NCBI GenBank assembly: GCA_017555745.1 | Contig: JAFZFU010000066.1 | Coordinates: 1 to 37,703, forward strand | Direction: 5' to 3' | Length of the DNA stretch: 37,703 bases | Source: Bacteroidales bacterium | Lineage (GTDB): Bacteria > Bacteroidota > Bacteroidia > Bacteroidales > P3 | In this document: positions 6,780 to 16,800 of the stretch, piece by piece | Position numbering within the stretch: the stretch's first letter is position 1 | How the letters are laid out: every line of letters starts with the position of its first letter | Notes under the pieces: model-generated | What the model was told of the DNA's origin: nothing | Databases searched by the model: none | Seen by the model: the letters and a program-made list of their open reading frames with translations, nothing else | Translations under genes and position numbers: made by a program

Positions 6780-8481
6780 GATTAATATGGCAGAAGAAAG
6801 AATAGACATAGTCGGTAAAGATTTGTTAGAACAACTGATGTTTTCTCTTTATCCTGACGCAGAAACAATATATCGTGAATATTTGCAAAATGCTTGTGAT
6901 TCAATCAATGAAGCTGTTAAAACAGAAGTATTGTCTAATAAGAAAGATGGACATGTTACAATAAATATCGATAAATCACATCATGTAATAACAATAGAAG
7001 ATAATGGAACTGGAATAGAAACTAGTAAAGCCGAGATGACTCTAAAAAGTATTGCTTGTTCAAAGAAAAAAAGAGAATCATCTGCTGGTTTCTATGGGAT
7101 AGGTCGTTTAGTAGGTGGAGGATACTGTAAACAACTTATCTTTTGTACATCTTCAATTAACGAAGATGTTGCTTCAGAAATGGTTTTCGATATGGAGCAG
7201 ATTAGGGCTATTCTTGAAGATGATAGTGATAATAGTTCGGCATCTGAAGTTATACATAGAGTAACAAAATTTAGTACATATCCAGAAGAAACGAATAAGC
7301 ATTATTTCAAAGTGATATTGAAAGATATTTTACCGGATTATCGTGAAATTCTTCTTGATGTACAAAAAATAAATACCTATTTATCTCAAGTTGCACCAAT
7401 TCCGTATGAAGCAACTTTTTATAATAATCTCATATGTCAAAATATTTCAGAGAATAATAAATTTCACGGTTACTATAAATCACTTAATGAGGTAAATGTA
7501 TCTATAAATGATTATGTTGGTTTAAAAAAACCTTATGAGATAAAATTTAAAGGAACAGAACATAAGTATACAGATGAAGATGGAAGTATAAGAGAAGATA
7601 ATGCTCCTATTAATAATATTAAATTCTTTACTATTACAGATCATGAACTGGGTGATATGGCATGGGGTTGGTATGCATATACCCCTACAGGGACTCAGAT
7701 AAAAGAAGTAGACCCATATACAAGAAAGCCTGTGCTTACAAGAGGTATTCGCTTACGTTGTCATAACATTCAAGTAGGTGATGAAAATTTTTTGAATAAA
7801 TATTTCAAGCAAGCTCGAAGTCATGTTTATTTTAACGGAGAAATATTTATTATTAATCAAAATATCAAACCTACGGCAAATCGTTCAGATATTGCACCAA
7901 ATTCGGTTGCGAAAAAATTCCAAGAAAAGTTAGAGACATTTTTTAGAACAGACTTGGAAAAACTATACCAAGAAGCAAACAAAGCTAATAAACAATTGGA
8001 AAACATAAGAGATTTAGATGGAAAAATAAACTTAATAAACGAAAATCCTGAATTAACAGAAGAAACTAAGAACAAAAGATTAGAGGAACTTCAAGAAAAA
8101 AAGCAAAAAGCACAAGAAACATTAGAGAAAATTATCGCTAAAAGTAAAGATGAAAATGTTAAAGATTCGATGAGAACTTTAGCTTCTGATTTTGAAAGAG
8201 AATATGGTAAGTATCAAAACACAACTTCAAATATTCAAAATAGTTTAAAAGAATTGGATTCTCCCGGTAATCAAGATTGTCAACATATTTCCATTTCTAA
8301 TGTACCAAAGAATATTAAAACTGTTGATGAAGAAATAGAAGAATTGAGAACTAAATATTCTGAACCTGAAATTTCGTTGCTAAAGCAAATATTTCAGATT
8401 ATGGATACTAAATGCCCGAAAAAGTATAATAAAGTAGTTTTGAGTATTAAAGAAACTATTTTGAATGATTTGAGAAAATAG
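6772..8481 (+). CDS. Hsp90-like GHKL ATPase
   Basis: This 569-residue protein is a GHKL (gyrase, Hsp90, histidine kinase, MutL) ATPase. The N-box is 'YREYLQNACDSINEA' (E36, N40, D43), the G1 box 'IEDNGTGI' (D77, G79, G81) and the G2 box 'AGFYGIGR' (G106, G109, G111). A middle region with 'GIRLRCHNIQVGDENF' and 'FNGEIFIINQNIKPTANRSDI' resembles the Hsp90 middle domain. Residues of about 385-500 are strongly charged and probably coiled coil. It lacks histidine kinase phosphoacceptor features and is not gyrB or mutL. The gene overlaps herA by 8 nt and abuts the next gene, so all are probably co-translated. An in-frame ATG at 6787 is an alternative start. A plausible role is an ATP-driven clamp or sensor controlling the NurA-HerA machine (inference). 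Confidence 0.85.
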   Translation: MDKINMAEERIDIVGKDLLEQLMFSLYPDAETIYREYLQNACDSINEAVKTEVLSNKKDGHVTINIDKSHHVITIEDNGTGIETSKAEMTLKSIACSKKKRESSAGFYGIGRLVGGGYCKQLIFCTSSINEDVASEMVFDMEQIRAILEDDSDNSSASEVIHRVTKFSTYPEETNKHYFKVILKDILPDYREILLDVQKINTYLSQVAPIPYEATFYNNLICQNISENNKFHGYYKSLNEVNVSINDYVGLKKPYEIKFKGTEHKYTDEDGSIREDNAPINNIKFFTITDHELGDMAWGWYAYTPTGTQIKEVDPYTRKPVLTRGIRLRCHNIQVGDENFLNKYFKQARSHVYFNGEIFIINQNIKPTANRSDIAPNSVAKKFQEKLETFFRTDLEKLYQEANKANKQLENIRDLDGKINLINENPELTEETKNKRLEELQEKKQKAQETLEKIIAKSKDENVKDSMRTLASDFEREYGKYQNTTSNIQNSLKELDSPGNQDCQHISISNVPKNIKTVDEEIEELRTKYSEPEISLLKQIFQIMDTKCPKKYNKVVLSIKETILNDLRK

Positions 8482-10623
8482 ATGTCTAATGTTTATGATT
8501 TGCAAAACAATTTTATAGTTATGCCTAAAAAGAAAGTACTTCTTATAGAACCTAATTATGCTAATAAATTTCCTCCTGTTGGCTTGATGAAAATAGCAAC
8601 TTATTATCGTAATAGAACTGAAAAATATAATGATAGTTGGGACGTTTTTTTCTATAAAGGCGATTTGAAAATGTTTGTTATAGAGAGGATTACAGATAGA
8701 CTTATAAAAGATTTGAATGATGTTGATGGAACTAATCATAATTGGTATTTTTATAAGGACAATTTATTTGAATATATACATACACGAAAGAGTGAATTTC
8801 TAGAATCCCTACCTTTAACAATTGGAACAACATCGGGTTCAAATGGAGAAGTGAAAAATATTATTCTTTTAGATTTAATAAATGAAGCAAAAGAAAAGTA
8901 TTGGAAAAAAAAGTGGGAGCAAGATCCTGAGTGGGATAGAATTTGTGTCACTACATTATTTACTTTTTATTGGGATATCACAATAGAAACTATTGAATTT
9001 GCTAAAAAACTAGTCAAAGATAAAAATAATTTGTTAGTTGGAGGGGTGTTAGCTTCTATTCAACCTAATGAGTTGGCGAAGGCAACCAATTTAAATATAC
9101 ATAAAAAGGGACAAGCAGGGGGAATTCATGTAGGTATTCTTAGACCAGGAGATTTAGATAAAGATGATAAACAAAAAATAGATGAATTAGAATTAGATTA
9201 TTCTATTTTAGATGAAATAGATTATCGTTATCCGATGTCTAATGCATATTATCGTTACACCACAAGAGGATGTGTAAATAGATGTGCTTTTTGTGCTGTA
9301 CCAACCCTTGAACCAGATTATATAGAATATATACCTTTAAAAGAACGAATAGATCGTGTAAATAAATTATATGGAGAACAAAAAGACCTTCTTTTAATGG
9401 ATAATAATGTTTTGGCTTCAAAAGAATATCCAAAAATTATTCAAGAAATTATTGATTGTGGTTTTTGTAAAGGAGCGAAGTTTTTACAACCAAATTTATT
9501 AGATATAGCTATTCGTAACCTTAGATTAAATATAAATGACCGGGCGTATATTAAAAAATCTTGGAAACTTATAACAGATTTATACAATACTCTTGTTGGA
9601 GATGAATCGTTTGAATTCTATCGTATACTTGAAAAATACCATATCACAAGTATATTAACTGCAACAAAAGAAAATTTAATATTAGCATATGAAGAAATAA
9701 AACCTTTTTACGATAAGCATCATAAACCCGGTTTAGGAAAACTTCGGTATATCGATTTTAATCAAGGATTAGATGCAAGGTTGTTTACTCCGGAAAAAGC
9801 TGAATTGTTGGGAAAAGTTGCAATTAGACCTGTTAGAATTGCTTTTGATGATGTTCGTATAGAGAAAAAATATTGTGATGCAATTGTTATGTGTAAGAAT
9901 GCAGGAATAAAAGATTTTTCCAATTACTTACTATATAATTTTAATGATCATCCTGATGATTTATATAATCGTTTACGTATAAATGTCGAGTTATGTGATA
10001 AGTATAATATTAGTATATATTCATTTCCTATGAAATTTCATCCAATACGTAAAACAGATGATATGGATGAGGATTATTCACATAATAGAGATTATATAGG
10101 CAAACATTGGAATAGAAAATACATTAGAGCAATTCAAGCTATTTTGAATAGTACAAAGGGCAAAATTGGTAAAGGAACTTCTTTTTTCAGGAAGGCATTT
10201 GGGAATAATATAGAAGAATATCATAAGTTGTTGGAGATGCCTGAAACTATGATTATATATCGTTTTTTCTTTGAATGGTTAAGTACGGAAGAAGCAAGTA
10301 ATGTTGCAAAGAAACTTTTGGGTAATGATGAAATATGTAATTATTCAACATTAAAATGGTGGAATATATATAAGGAATGTGAAGAATCCATACCACAACA
10401 TGAATGGAATAAAATAATTGAAATCATTCATAATAATGATTTTGAAGTTATTTCTCAGTATTATAATTCTACAACAAATATTATGGCGAAAAAATTGTTG
10501 AATTATTATACATGTAATCGCAATTTGTTTTCTAAAGAAGGGACGAATTTATATATCATGAAGCAAGAATATGATAAAAATCCAATTCAAGAATTGAAGC
10601 GCCATGGTAAGAAAAAAACATAA
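8482..10623 (+). CDS. Large radical SAM protein with B12-binding-like N-terminal fold
   Basis: This 713-residue protein has the radical SAM cluster motif C264-x3-C268-x2-C271 in 'TTRGCVNRCAFCAVP'. The N-terminus ('KVLLIEPNYANKFPPVGLMKIATYYR', a Rossmann-type start, and later 'NLLVGGVLAS') resembles the cobalamin-binding domain of B12 radical SAM enzymes. The DxHxxG cobalamin motif is not visible. After the cluster come 'LLLMDNNVLAS' and 'IDFNQGLDARLF', segments I associate with an uncharacterised radical SAM group. The C-terminal 200 residues match nothing I know. It starts directly after the GHKL stop (ATG 8521 is an alternative) and closes the operon before a clear terminator. The substrate is unknown. 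Modification of DNA, a nucleotide or a protein partner are all possible. Confidence 0.85.
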   Translation: MSNVYDLQNNFIVMPKKKVLLIEPNYANKFPPVGLMKIATYYRNRTEKYNDSWDVFFYKGDLKMFVIERITDRLIKDLNDVDGTNHNWYFYKDNLFEYIHTRKSEFLESLPLTIGTTSGSNGEVKNIILLDLINEAKEKYWKKKWEQDPEWDRICVTTLFTFYWDITIETIEFAKKLVKDKNNLLVGGVLASIQPNELAKATNLNIHKKGQAGGIHVGILRPGDLDKDDKQKIDELELDYSILDEIDYRYPMSNAYYRYTTRGCVNRCAFCAVPTLEPDYIEYIPLKERIDRVNKLYGEQKDLLLMDNNVLASKEYPKIIQEIIDCGFCKGAKFLQPNLLDIAIRNLRLNINDRAYIKKSWKLITDLYNTLVGDESFEFYRILEKYHITSILTATKENLILAYEEIKPFYDKHHKPGLGKLRYIDFNQGLDARLFTPEKAELLGKVAIRPVRIAFDDVRIEKKYCDAIVMCKNAGIKDFSNYLLYNFNDHPDDLYNRLRINVELCDKYNISIYSFPMKFHPIRKTDDMDEDYSHNRDYIGKHWNRKYIRAIQAILNSTKGKIGKGTSFFRKAFGNNIEEYHKLLEMPETMIIYRFFFEWLSTEEASNVAKKLLGNDEICNYSTLKWWNIYKECEESIPQHEWNKIIEIIHNNDFEVISQYYNSTTNIMAKKLLNYYTCNRNLFSKEGTNLYIMKQEYDKNPIQELKRHGKKKT

Positions 10624-10652
10624 TATTGAAGTATAAAAATACTTATAATTTG

Positions 10653-10673
10653 AGCCCCTTAGGGGGCTTTTTT
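10653..10673 (+). terminator. Rho-independent terminator of the four-gene operon
   Basis: AGCCCC, a TTAG loop and GGGGCT are followed by a T-run, 30 bp after the radical SAM stop. The GC stem in very AT-rich DNA makes this a convincing terminator, and it defines the 3' end of the operon. Confidence 0.9.
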
Positions 10674-10689
10674 GTAATATCCTACAATA

Positions 10690-11049
10690 ATTATGAATTC
10701 AAGTTGCAATACAGATGAGTTTATTGCTGATTACTCACAGCCCAAAATATTACAACATTACAAAAGGAGTGAGGGTGGTCGGAATTATGGATTCACGGAA
10801 TTGCGGAAAATTGGCTTCGCGGTGCTACGTCAAGAAAACAGACAACAGACAACAGACAACGGACAACGGTCGGGGCGGAAGCCGTCTTGTGGTCTCGTAG
10901 TCTTGTAGTCTGCGAAGCGATAGCGTAGCTCAAAATATTATTACATTACAACATTACATTTTTGAGTGACAACAGAACAACAGACAACGGACAACGGTCG
11001 GGGGCGGAAGCCGTCTTGTAGTCTTAAGAAATTCCACAATTCCGTAAAA
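10690..11049. repeat. Low-complexity repeat region downstream of the accessory operon
   Basis: This stretch holds no credible gene. It contains tandem GACAACA-type words. A block of about 45 bp (10851-10895, with GACAACGG and CGGAAGCCGTCTTGT) is repeated almost exactly at 10979-11024. The segment 10886-10935 is the reverse-complement relative of 2130-2180. Its right end (11030-11069) resembles the end of the hairpin element found at 25337 and continues into the 3' end of the next gene. Confidence 0.6.
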
Positions 11050-12768
11050 TCACTTGCAGGTAGTTGCCTTTATTTTTAAATCTTTTGTAGTATAGAATAT
11101 AAAAGCACCATAGCTTTGGCTTGTTAATATAACTTTTTTGTTGTGAGTTTCGATAACGAAATCAGTATCGTTGTCGATGTTTATCAGAGTGTTGGCAAGC
11201 AGTATGGCTTTTTCTATTCCATCGGCGGTGCCGAAGTTCCAAGCTTCGTCGGGCAGCGAAATGCGGTTGCCATCATAGATGGAAACATTGTTCATATTGT
11301 TTATAATCTCATAACGTTCGTATACCGATAGGTTTTGCATTCCTTTTACCGACACAGGGTTGCGTTGCCAAGCTGCTTTCAAAAACGGTGCCCAATCTAT
11401 GGTATCCATGTCTCGGTATGCATAAAAAGACAAATCTGCCACTTCGTTTTGTTGTCTTATACTTTTCAGGTAACGGATAATGTCGGTGCGTGTCATATCA
11501 GGCGTCAGGTTTATCGCCAAAGTGGGTATATAGTTTTTTGTTTTGTCCGGAAGATGAGGGGTGATGGATATAAAGTGTTTTATTTGTTCAAACATTTTAT
11601 CGACGAGGTTATTATCAATGGCGTTGTGGCAGGCAAGGAAAAACTTTTTGGCACTGTGTGGGCCAACAACGTTGTTGTCTGCAATGTATTTTTCGAAATT
11701 ATTTAGTAGTATTTTATCTTCCAATGGATAGTGGGAGAATAGAGTAGAGGGTATTTCGTCGAGCAGTGCATTGCGACTTTCGTTCGAAAAACTGTTTTTA
11801 GACTTAGTTTCTTGCAAAAATATGGTTGTCAAACTTATATATAAAGTTTTTTCTTTTCGTTTTGTTCGGTACTGAAAAATATCTTGATATTGTGTGTGGC
11901 ATCTGATAAAGTTAATGAATATTTCTGCCGAAAAGTCAGCTTTAAGAAAATTGGTTAGTTTTTGTTCAAAGTGTTCGTATTCTGATTTATTAATTGTTGC
12001 ATCGAGATACATTGAGTGTATATACCCGGAGATGTTTGAAACTATTGTTATTTTTTCGTTTTCTATTGCTCTTCGTGCTTTTTGTGATAGTTCGGTGCCG
12101 TTGAACCACATGTTTTTTGTAACAATGCGTCTATTGTTTGTAAACAGTCCTTCGTTTTGAGATACAAAGTTTTGCGAGTGTAGTGGAGTGGATATAAGGA
12201 ATATGTTTTCTAAAGGTATTTTTGCCAATATAAACAATGCTGCTGCATACAATGCCGAAAATGACACGCATTCGCCTGCTGCAATATTATAGTTTGGTTT
12301 ATGTTTAAATGCCATCATTGCTTCGATTGTTTCGGTTTTCCAATATGGGATTACGTTTTTGGAATACTTGTCCAAACCAAAATGTTTGCGAATATCAATG
12401 TCGAAGTAATATTTATCGCCTTCATAACCAAACAAAGCATTAGACTGTATTAAAGCATCGATGTCGATAATATCTTTAAACCGATTGATTTCTTTTTCTT
12501 TAGAGGTAAGTCCCCAAGTGTCTAAATCCAAATTAAAAACGGTGTGTCCCATTATGTATTGTTTCACACGGTTTACCTTATAGTTGAACGATTTGTTTTC
12601 GATACCACGAAACCATGCATCATTTCTCCATTCCCATATTATTGGCGACATTATGTTTGCCAACACCAACGAATAGAGCAATTGGGGGTATACAAATATC
12701 TCCATATCCGATAGTGTAAATGCCGACGAATATTTTTCGATATCATTTCCTTCTATTATCTTTTTCAT
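11050..12768 (-). CDS. Transglutaminase-like protein of unknown function
   Basis: I do not recognise a named family for this 572-residue protein. A central segment, 'AAGECVSFSALYAAALFILA', followed about 25 residues later by 'STPLHSQNFV', has the Cys...His spacing and context of a transglutaminase-like (papain-fold) core. There is no signal peptide or membrane helix, so it is probably cytoplasmic. The rest is mixed alpha/beta without repeats. It is the last gene of a minus-strand run after tamB and a family 9 glycosyltransferase, with an 87-nt gap that may hold its own promoter. The last codons (ATTCK) and the stop fall in sequence that looks like a degenerate end of the hairpin repeat, so its native C-terminus may have been altered by that insertion. 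Base composition is like its housekeeping neighbours. Confidence 0.6.
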   Translation of the reverse strand: MKKIIEGNDIEKYSSAFTLSDMEIFVYPQLLYSLVLANIMSPIIWEWRNDAWFRGIENKSFNYKVNRVKQYIMGHTVFNLDLDTWGLTSKEKEINRFKDIIDIDALIQSNALFGYEGDKYYFDIDIRKHFGLDKYSKNVIPYWKTETIEAMMAFKHKPNYNIAAGECVSFSALYAAALFILAKIPLENIFLISTPLHSQNFVSQNEGLFTNNRRIVTKNMWFNGTELSQKARRAIENEKITIVSNISGYIHSMYLDATINKSEYEHFEQKLTNFLKADFSAEIFINFIRCHTQYQDIFQYRTKRKEKTLYISLTTIFLQETKSKNSFSNESRNALLDEIPSTLFSHYPLEDKILLNNFEKYIADNNVVGPHSAKKFFLACHNAIDNNLVDKMFEQIKHFISITPHLPDKTKNYIPTLAINLTPDMTRTDIIRYLKSIRQQNEVADLSFYAYRDMDTIDWAPFLKAAWQRNPVSVKGMQNLSVYERYEIINNMNNVSIYDGNRISLPDEAWNFGTADGIEKAILLANTLINIDNDTDFVIETHNKKVILTSQSYGAFIFYTTKDLKIKATTCK

Positions 12769-12855
12769 ACAATTTATCAGAGTATTAAAAGATAAACACC
12801 AAGGATGTTTTTTGGTTTGTGTATTATAAGAAAATAAAAGAATAGGGTATGGTTT

Positions 12856-13839
12856 TTATTTTTCTATAAGGTTTTGTGCAGTTTGCACCACATCGTTCCA
12901 TATTATATTGTTCATACAGGAGAAATGTTTTTTTGGACATTCTTTGTATCCAATCTTGCTGCATGGGCGACATTTTATATCATCAGCCTCGATATTTATA
13001 TATTTTCCTTTGCCATTTGGCATATATGGATACATACCCAATTGTGGAGTGGTGTTGCCCCATATGGTTATGATATTTTTTTTGTATGCCGCTGCTATAT
13101 GCATAAGTCCCGTGTCGGATGTTATGACCACCGCCGAATGTTTTACATACAAGGCAGATTGCGACAAGGAACATTTGCCGCACATATTAATAACATTGGG
13201 GGTATTCTTTATATTTATGTTTTCCAAACGTTTGGCATCATTCTTATCGCCCAAAAGGACTATGTTGTGCTTTATGTTTTGGCATAAATATTCGATATAC
13301 TTAGGTGGTATCTGCTTGGTGGTATGTGTGGCACCGCATACTATGGATATATAATTATCAAACGGCAATGCGGCAGCAGATGAATCAGAATCGAAGAAAT
13401 CCAAACCGCACATATCGTTGGTAATACCAAGTGTGGATACAGCTCCAAAATATCTGTCCACTATATGCAGTTGTGGCATTATGTTTTTACACTTTGTTTT
13501 TACATATATCCATTTGCGGATATTCAGTTTATTAAAACTCTTCGACGGGATATGTAATCGTGTTTTAACTAACAGCGAACGCAAGTTGTGGTGCAAGTCT
13601 ACCACAAAGTCGAAGTTTTCTTTTTTAAGTTCTTTTACTGTTTCGGCAATGGAGTGTTTAAGTGTGTGTATTTTTGTTATATAAGGGTTCGAGGAAAGAA
13701 TATTTATGTAATTCTCTTTAGTCAGATAATGGATTTGAACATCGGGGAGTTGTTTTTTCAAACATCTAACGACAGGAGTGGTTAACACTATATCGCCTAT
13801 CGAACTGAATCGTATTATTAGTATCTTTTTTATTTCCAT
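12856..13839 (-). CDS. Glycosyltransferase family 9 (heptosyltransferase-like)
   Basis: This 327-residue GT-B fold enzyme has the GT9 pattern: N-terminal 'ILIIRFSSIGDIVLTTPVVR', 'FDFVVDLHHNLRS' in the acceptor domain, and C-terminal 'VVITSDTGLMHIAAAYKKNIITIWG', the nucleotide-sugar binding region with its SDTG-x-MH signature. GT9 members such as WaaC/WaaF add heptose to the lipopolysaccharide inner core from the cytoplasmic face of the inner membrane. In Bacteroidales they act on LPS or related glycans, and the sugar cannot be told from sequence. The gene lies 30 nt after tamB and is probably co-transcribed with it, which fits a shared cell-envelope role. Confidence 0.88.
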   Translation of the reverse strand: MEIKKILIIRFSSIGDIVLTTPVVRCLKKQLPDVQIHYLTKENYINILSSNPYITKIHTLKHSIAETVKELKKENFDFVVDLHHNLRSLLVKTRLHIPSKSFNKLNIRKWIYVKTKCKNIMPQLHIVDRYFGAVSTLGITNDMCGLDFFDSDSSAAALPFDNYISIVCGATHTTKQIPPKYIEYLCQNIKHNIVLLGDKNDAKRLENINIKNTPNVINMCGKCSLSQSALYVKHSAVVITSDTGLMHIAAAYKKNIITIWGNTTPQLGMYPYMPNGKGKYINIEADDIKCRPCSKIGYKECPKKHFSCMNNIIWNDVVQTAQNLIEK

Positions 13840-13869
13840 TACTGTTTAGAATTATTCTTGTCGGTTTGC

Positions 13870-16800
13870 TTATTGCTTATTCCTGCTTCTGAAAAAGTTT
13901 TTCCAAGTGTCGAAACTATGGGTATATTTTAAACCCACACCTTGAGTATATGGCAGATTTTGTTTTGTATAGTCGTTTACGTTTGAACGGTTAAAAACAA
14001 TTACATGCAAATAAGGTGTTATTTTATATCCCACAAGCATATCCCCGATAAGGGTTGTGTTTTCTTGTCGGTTGAAGTTGTTGTTGCCACCCCATCCGAA
14101 AGTGGTTTCGAAATAAAACTTGTTCCATTCTTTGCTGATGTCTATATTAAGTTGGTCGGAAGTTAGTTCGGTTTGCGATTTATATTCAAAATTTACATCC
14201 ACCACTTTTATCATACTTGTTATAATGCTACTTACCTGATTTGCCACGAAATCCACGCCGTTACCTAAACCGGCATTTGCAATGGCATCGTTGTTGCCCG
14301 ATACAGGCAAGAACTCACCCGTAAGCAGCAATGATACTGTTTGGTTTATCATTTCGCGTTCATTAGAGCGGTCGATAAGTGCATAAACTTCTTCTTCGGT
14401 AGATTGGTCTACGTTGGGTAAACGGAAGTCAAATCCTATCTTTGGGCTACTCAAATTACCTGTCAGCGAGATGATACTTTCCACATTCACGGACTTATGT
14501 GATATATTGTCTAATGCGTCTTTTTGCCCTGTAAGGCTCGACAAACTTACACGCTTTTCGTATATACCATCGATATTGATTGCTGCATTTGCAGGGTCGC
14601 CGGTCCAGTTTAACGAACTACCGTTTTCTATCTTTAATTCGCGACTGAGCAAATTCATAAAGTCAACCTTGAAAGTACCACTGTTTATGTTATAATCACC
14701 CATCATCGAGAATGGGTCGTCGGAGTTGATATTCAAGCGCAAATCGCCACTGCCCGTAGCAGATACCAATGCCTTTATCGACGAAAAATCCATAGGTAAA
14801 TTTACTTTAATATCGGGGGTTGCCTCGATGTTTAAACTTACCTTATAGTTTATTTTTGGTAACGATTTGTCAGCAGGTTTCGACTTATTGCTGAAATAAC
14901 TTTCGTCTACAACCTTTTCGCGTTGCACAAACTGTATAAAGTTTTGTTCTTTCAATGTCCTTTTGTCGTTCAAAGGTATGCTTAACACACTGTTACGATT
15001 GGTTTTCGATTCCACCAAGATATTTATATTTTTGTCGGTACCGCTCACCTTAACATCAGCAGTGGCGTATATTGTACCATAAAATGGAAGTTCGTTTACC
15101 TGAGTGGTGTTCACTACCAAAAAGTTGTTTGTGGTAAGATCGATATCGAAATTAAAGTTTTTGAAACCGCTATGTGTTATGTCGCCTTTTATGTATGCCA
15201 CATTGTCCTTTTCGTCTTTTATTTCGAAGTCTTTAAGCACTATATTTTGGTTGTCGATAATTATGCTGTCGCTAAAGAAATAGGAAGTATTGGTATAGTC
15301 TATCTTTATAACACCATTTTCGACCATTGTAGAGCCCGATATTTTAGGGTCTTTTATATTACCTTTTATATCGAAAGCACCATGTAAGTTACCTTCAAAT
15401 CGCGATGAGAATGATTTAAGGAAAGGTTCTATCGACTTTAATGAAAAACCATCAAAGTTTACCTCAAAATCTATATTATCGTCTTCTCTAGTAGGGTAGA
15501 AGTAACCCGAAGCAGTCAGCGGACTCATTACTTTATCATTGCGTTCCAAATTGGATTGCAAGTTGATATTTAAAGCTTTGTTTTCCACATCCCAATTGGA
15601 AGTGATGTTGGCGTTGCCTATATCTTGGTTGTTTATTTTCCAATCGTGTATTGCCAACTCTGCATCGAAGTATGGCGATGTATATAAATCCTTGATATTC
15701 AAATTTCCCTTTATAATACCATTAAGGGTTAAATCAGTATTGGCAAGCAGTGCGTTGAATTGTTCCAAACTAAAATTGTCGAATATAAGATCCAACGAGT
15801 CTTTTGTCCCTTTCACTATATCCGAATTTATGGTTAAAGATTGTTTGTTGCTTCCAAACTGCAAGTTGTGTATTTGTAATGTATTGGTATCGAATAGTAT
15901 GATGTTGCCATTGTTGGTTATATTCCAACGTTCGCCGTTTATCACAAAGTGGGAGTTGTATATATTTATCATATTGGACACCAAATTGTTTGTTACATCG
16001 ATATTTATATTGCCCATGTTTTTGGCAGTATTGTCGTTGGCGTTCCATAACAGTTGCAACTGCAACAACATAGGGGTAGAATTAAGTGTAATATTTATAT
16101 TTTCCAATATGGAAGAACTTTCGGTATATAACTTTGGCGACTTCATGTTTAGAATATATATTCCCGACCTTTCTTTGGCAGAAATATTTAGTTTATCCAA
16201 TGCCATACTGTTGTATGCCACCAATTTCGACACCACATCTAATTTCAACGATTGAGTGTAGTTATAACTTCCTTCCACCGATGTTTTAGGAGCAATATAT
16301 AAACCTGGCACTATCTTTGCAATAAGATTGTTGGTATCGGTAAGCACAAACGAGAAATCAAACTCGGCATCGGTAACACCACCGGCATCAGCAGACTTTT
16401 CGTTTAAAAATACATTATAATTCTTTGGAACAAAGGAGTTAAAGAACTTCTGTGTTATTGTTCCGAAGTCGCTATATTTAAAGTAACCTTTTGTCTCCAA
16501 TCGAGCGAAATCGCTAACATTCAATGTTACGTTTCGATAGTTATTAAGTTCTTTGGCACCAATGGATATATTTTGAAAGAATATCTTATTGTTCGGATTA
16601 ATGTTTAATTCGGTATTTTCGAGGAAGATATGCCCACACAATTGGTCCACACTATTACCCTCCATATTGGCATTTATTACAGTGGTAAGGGTAATAGAAG
16701 TATCTTTTTCTGTTTTCCAAAGTTCAAAATCCGATAGGTTGATATTGTTTATACTTATGCTGCCAATGTATTTATTTACCGAATCTTGCATATTGGCATT

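Noticed and set aside
10693..10908. Small genes after the radical SAM gene
   Set aside because: Frames follow GACAACA tandem words after the terminator, with two overlapping frames of equal quality and no protein features.
15539..16255. Plus-strand 238-codon open frame
   Set aside because: Antisense shadow of tamB with hydrophobic, codon-mirrored composition.
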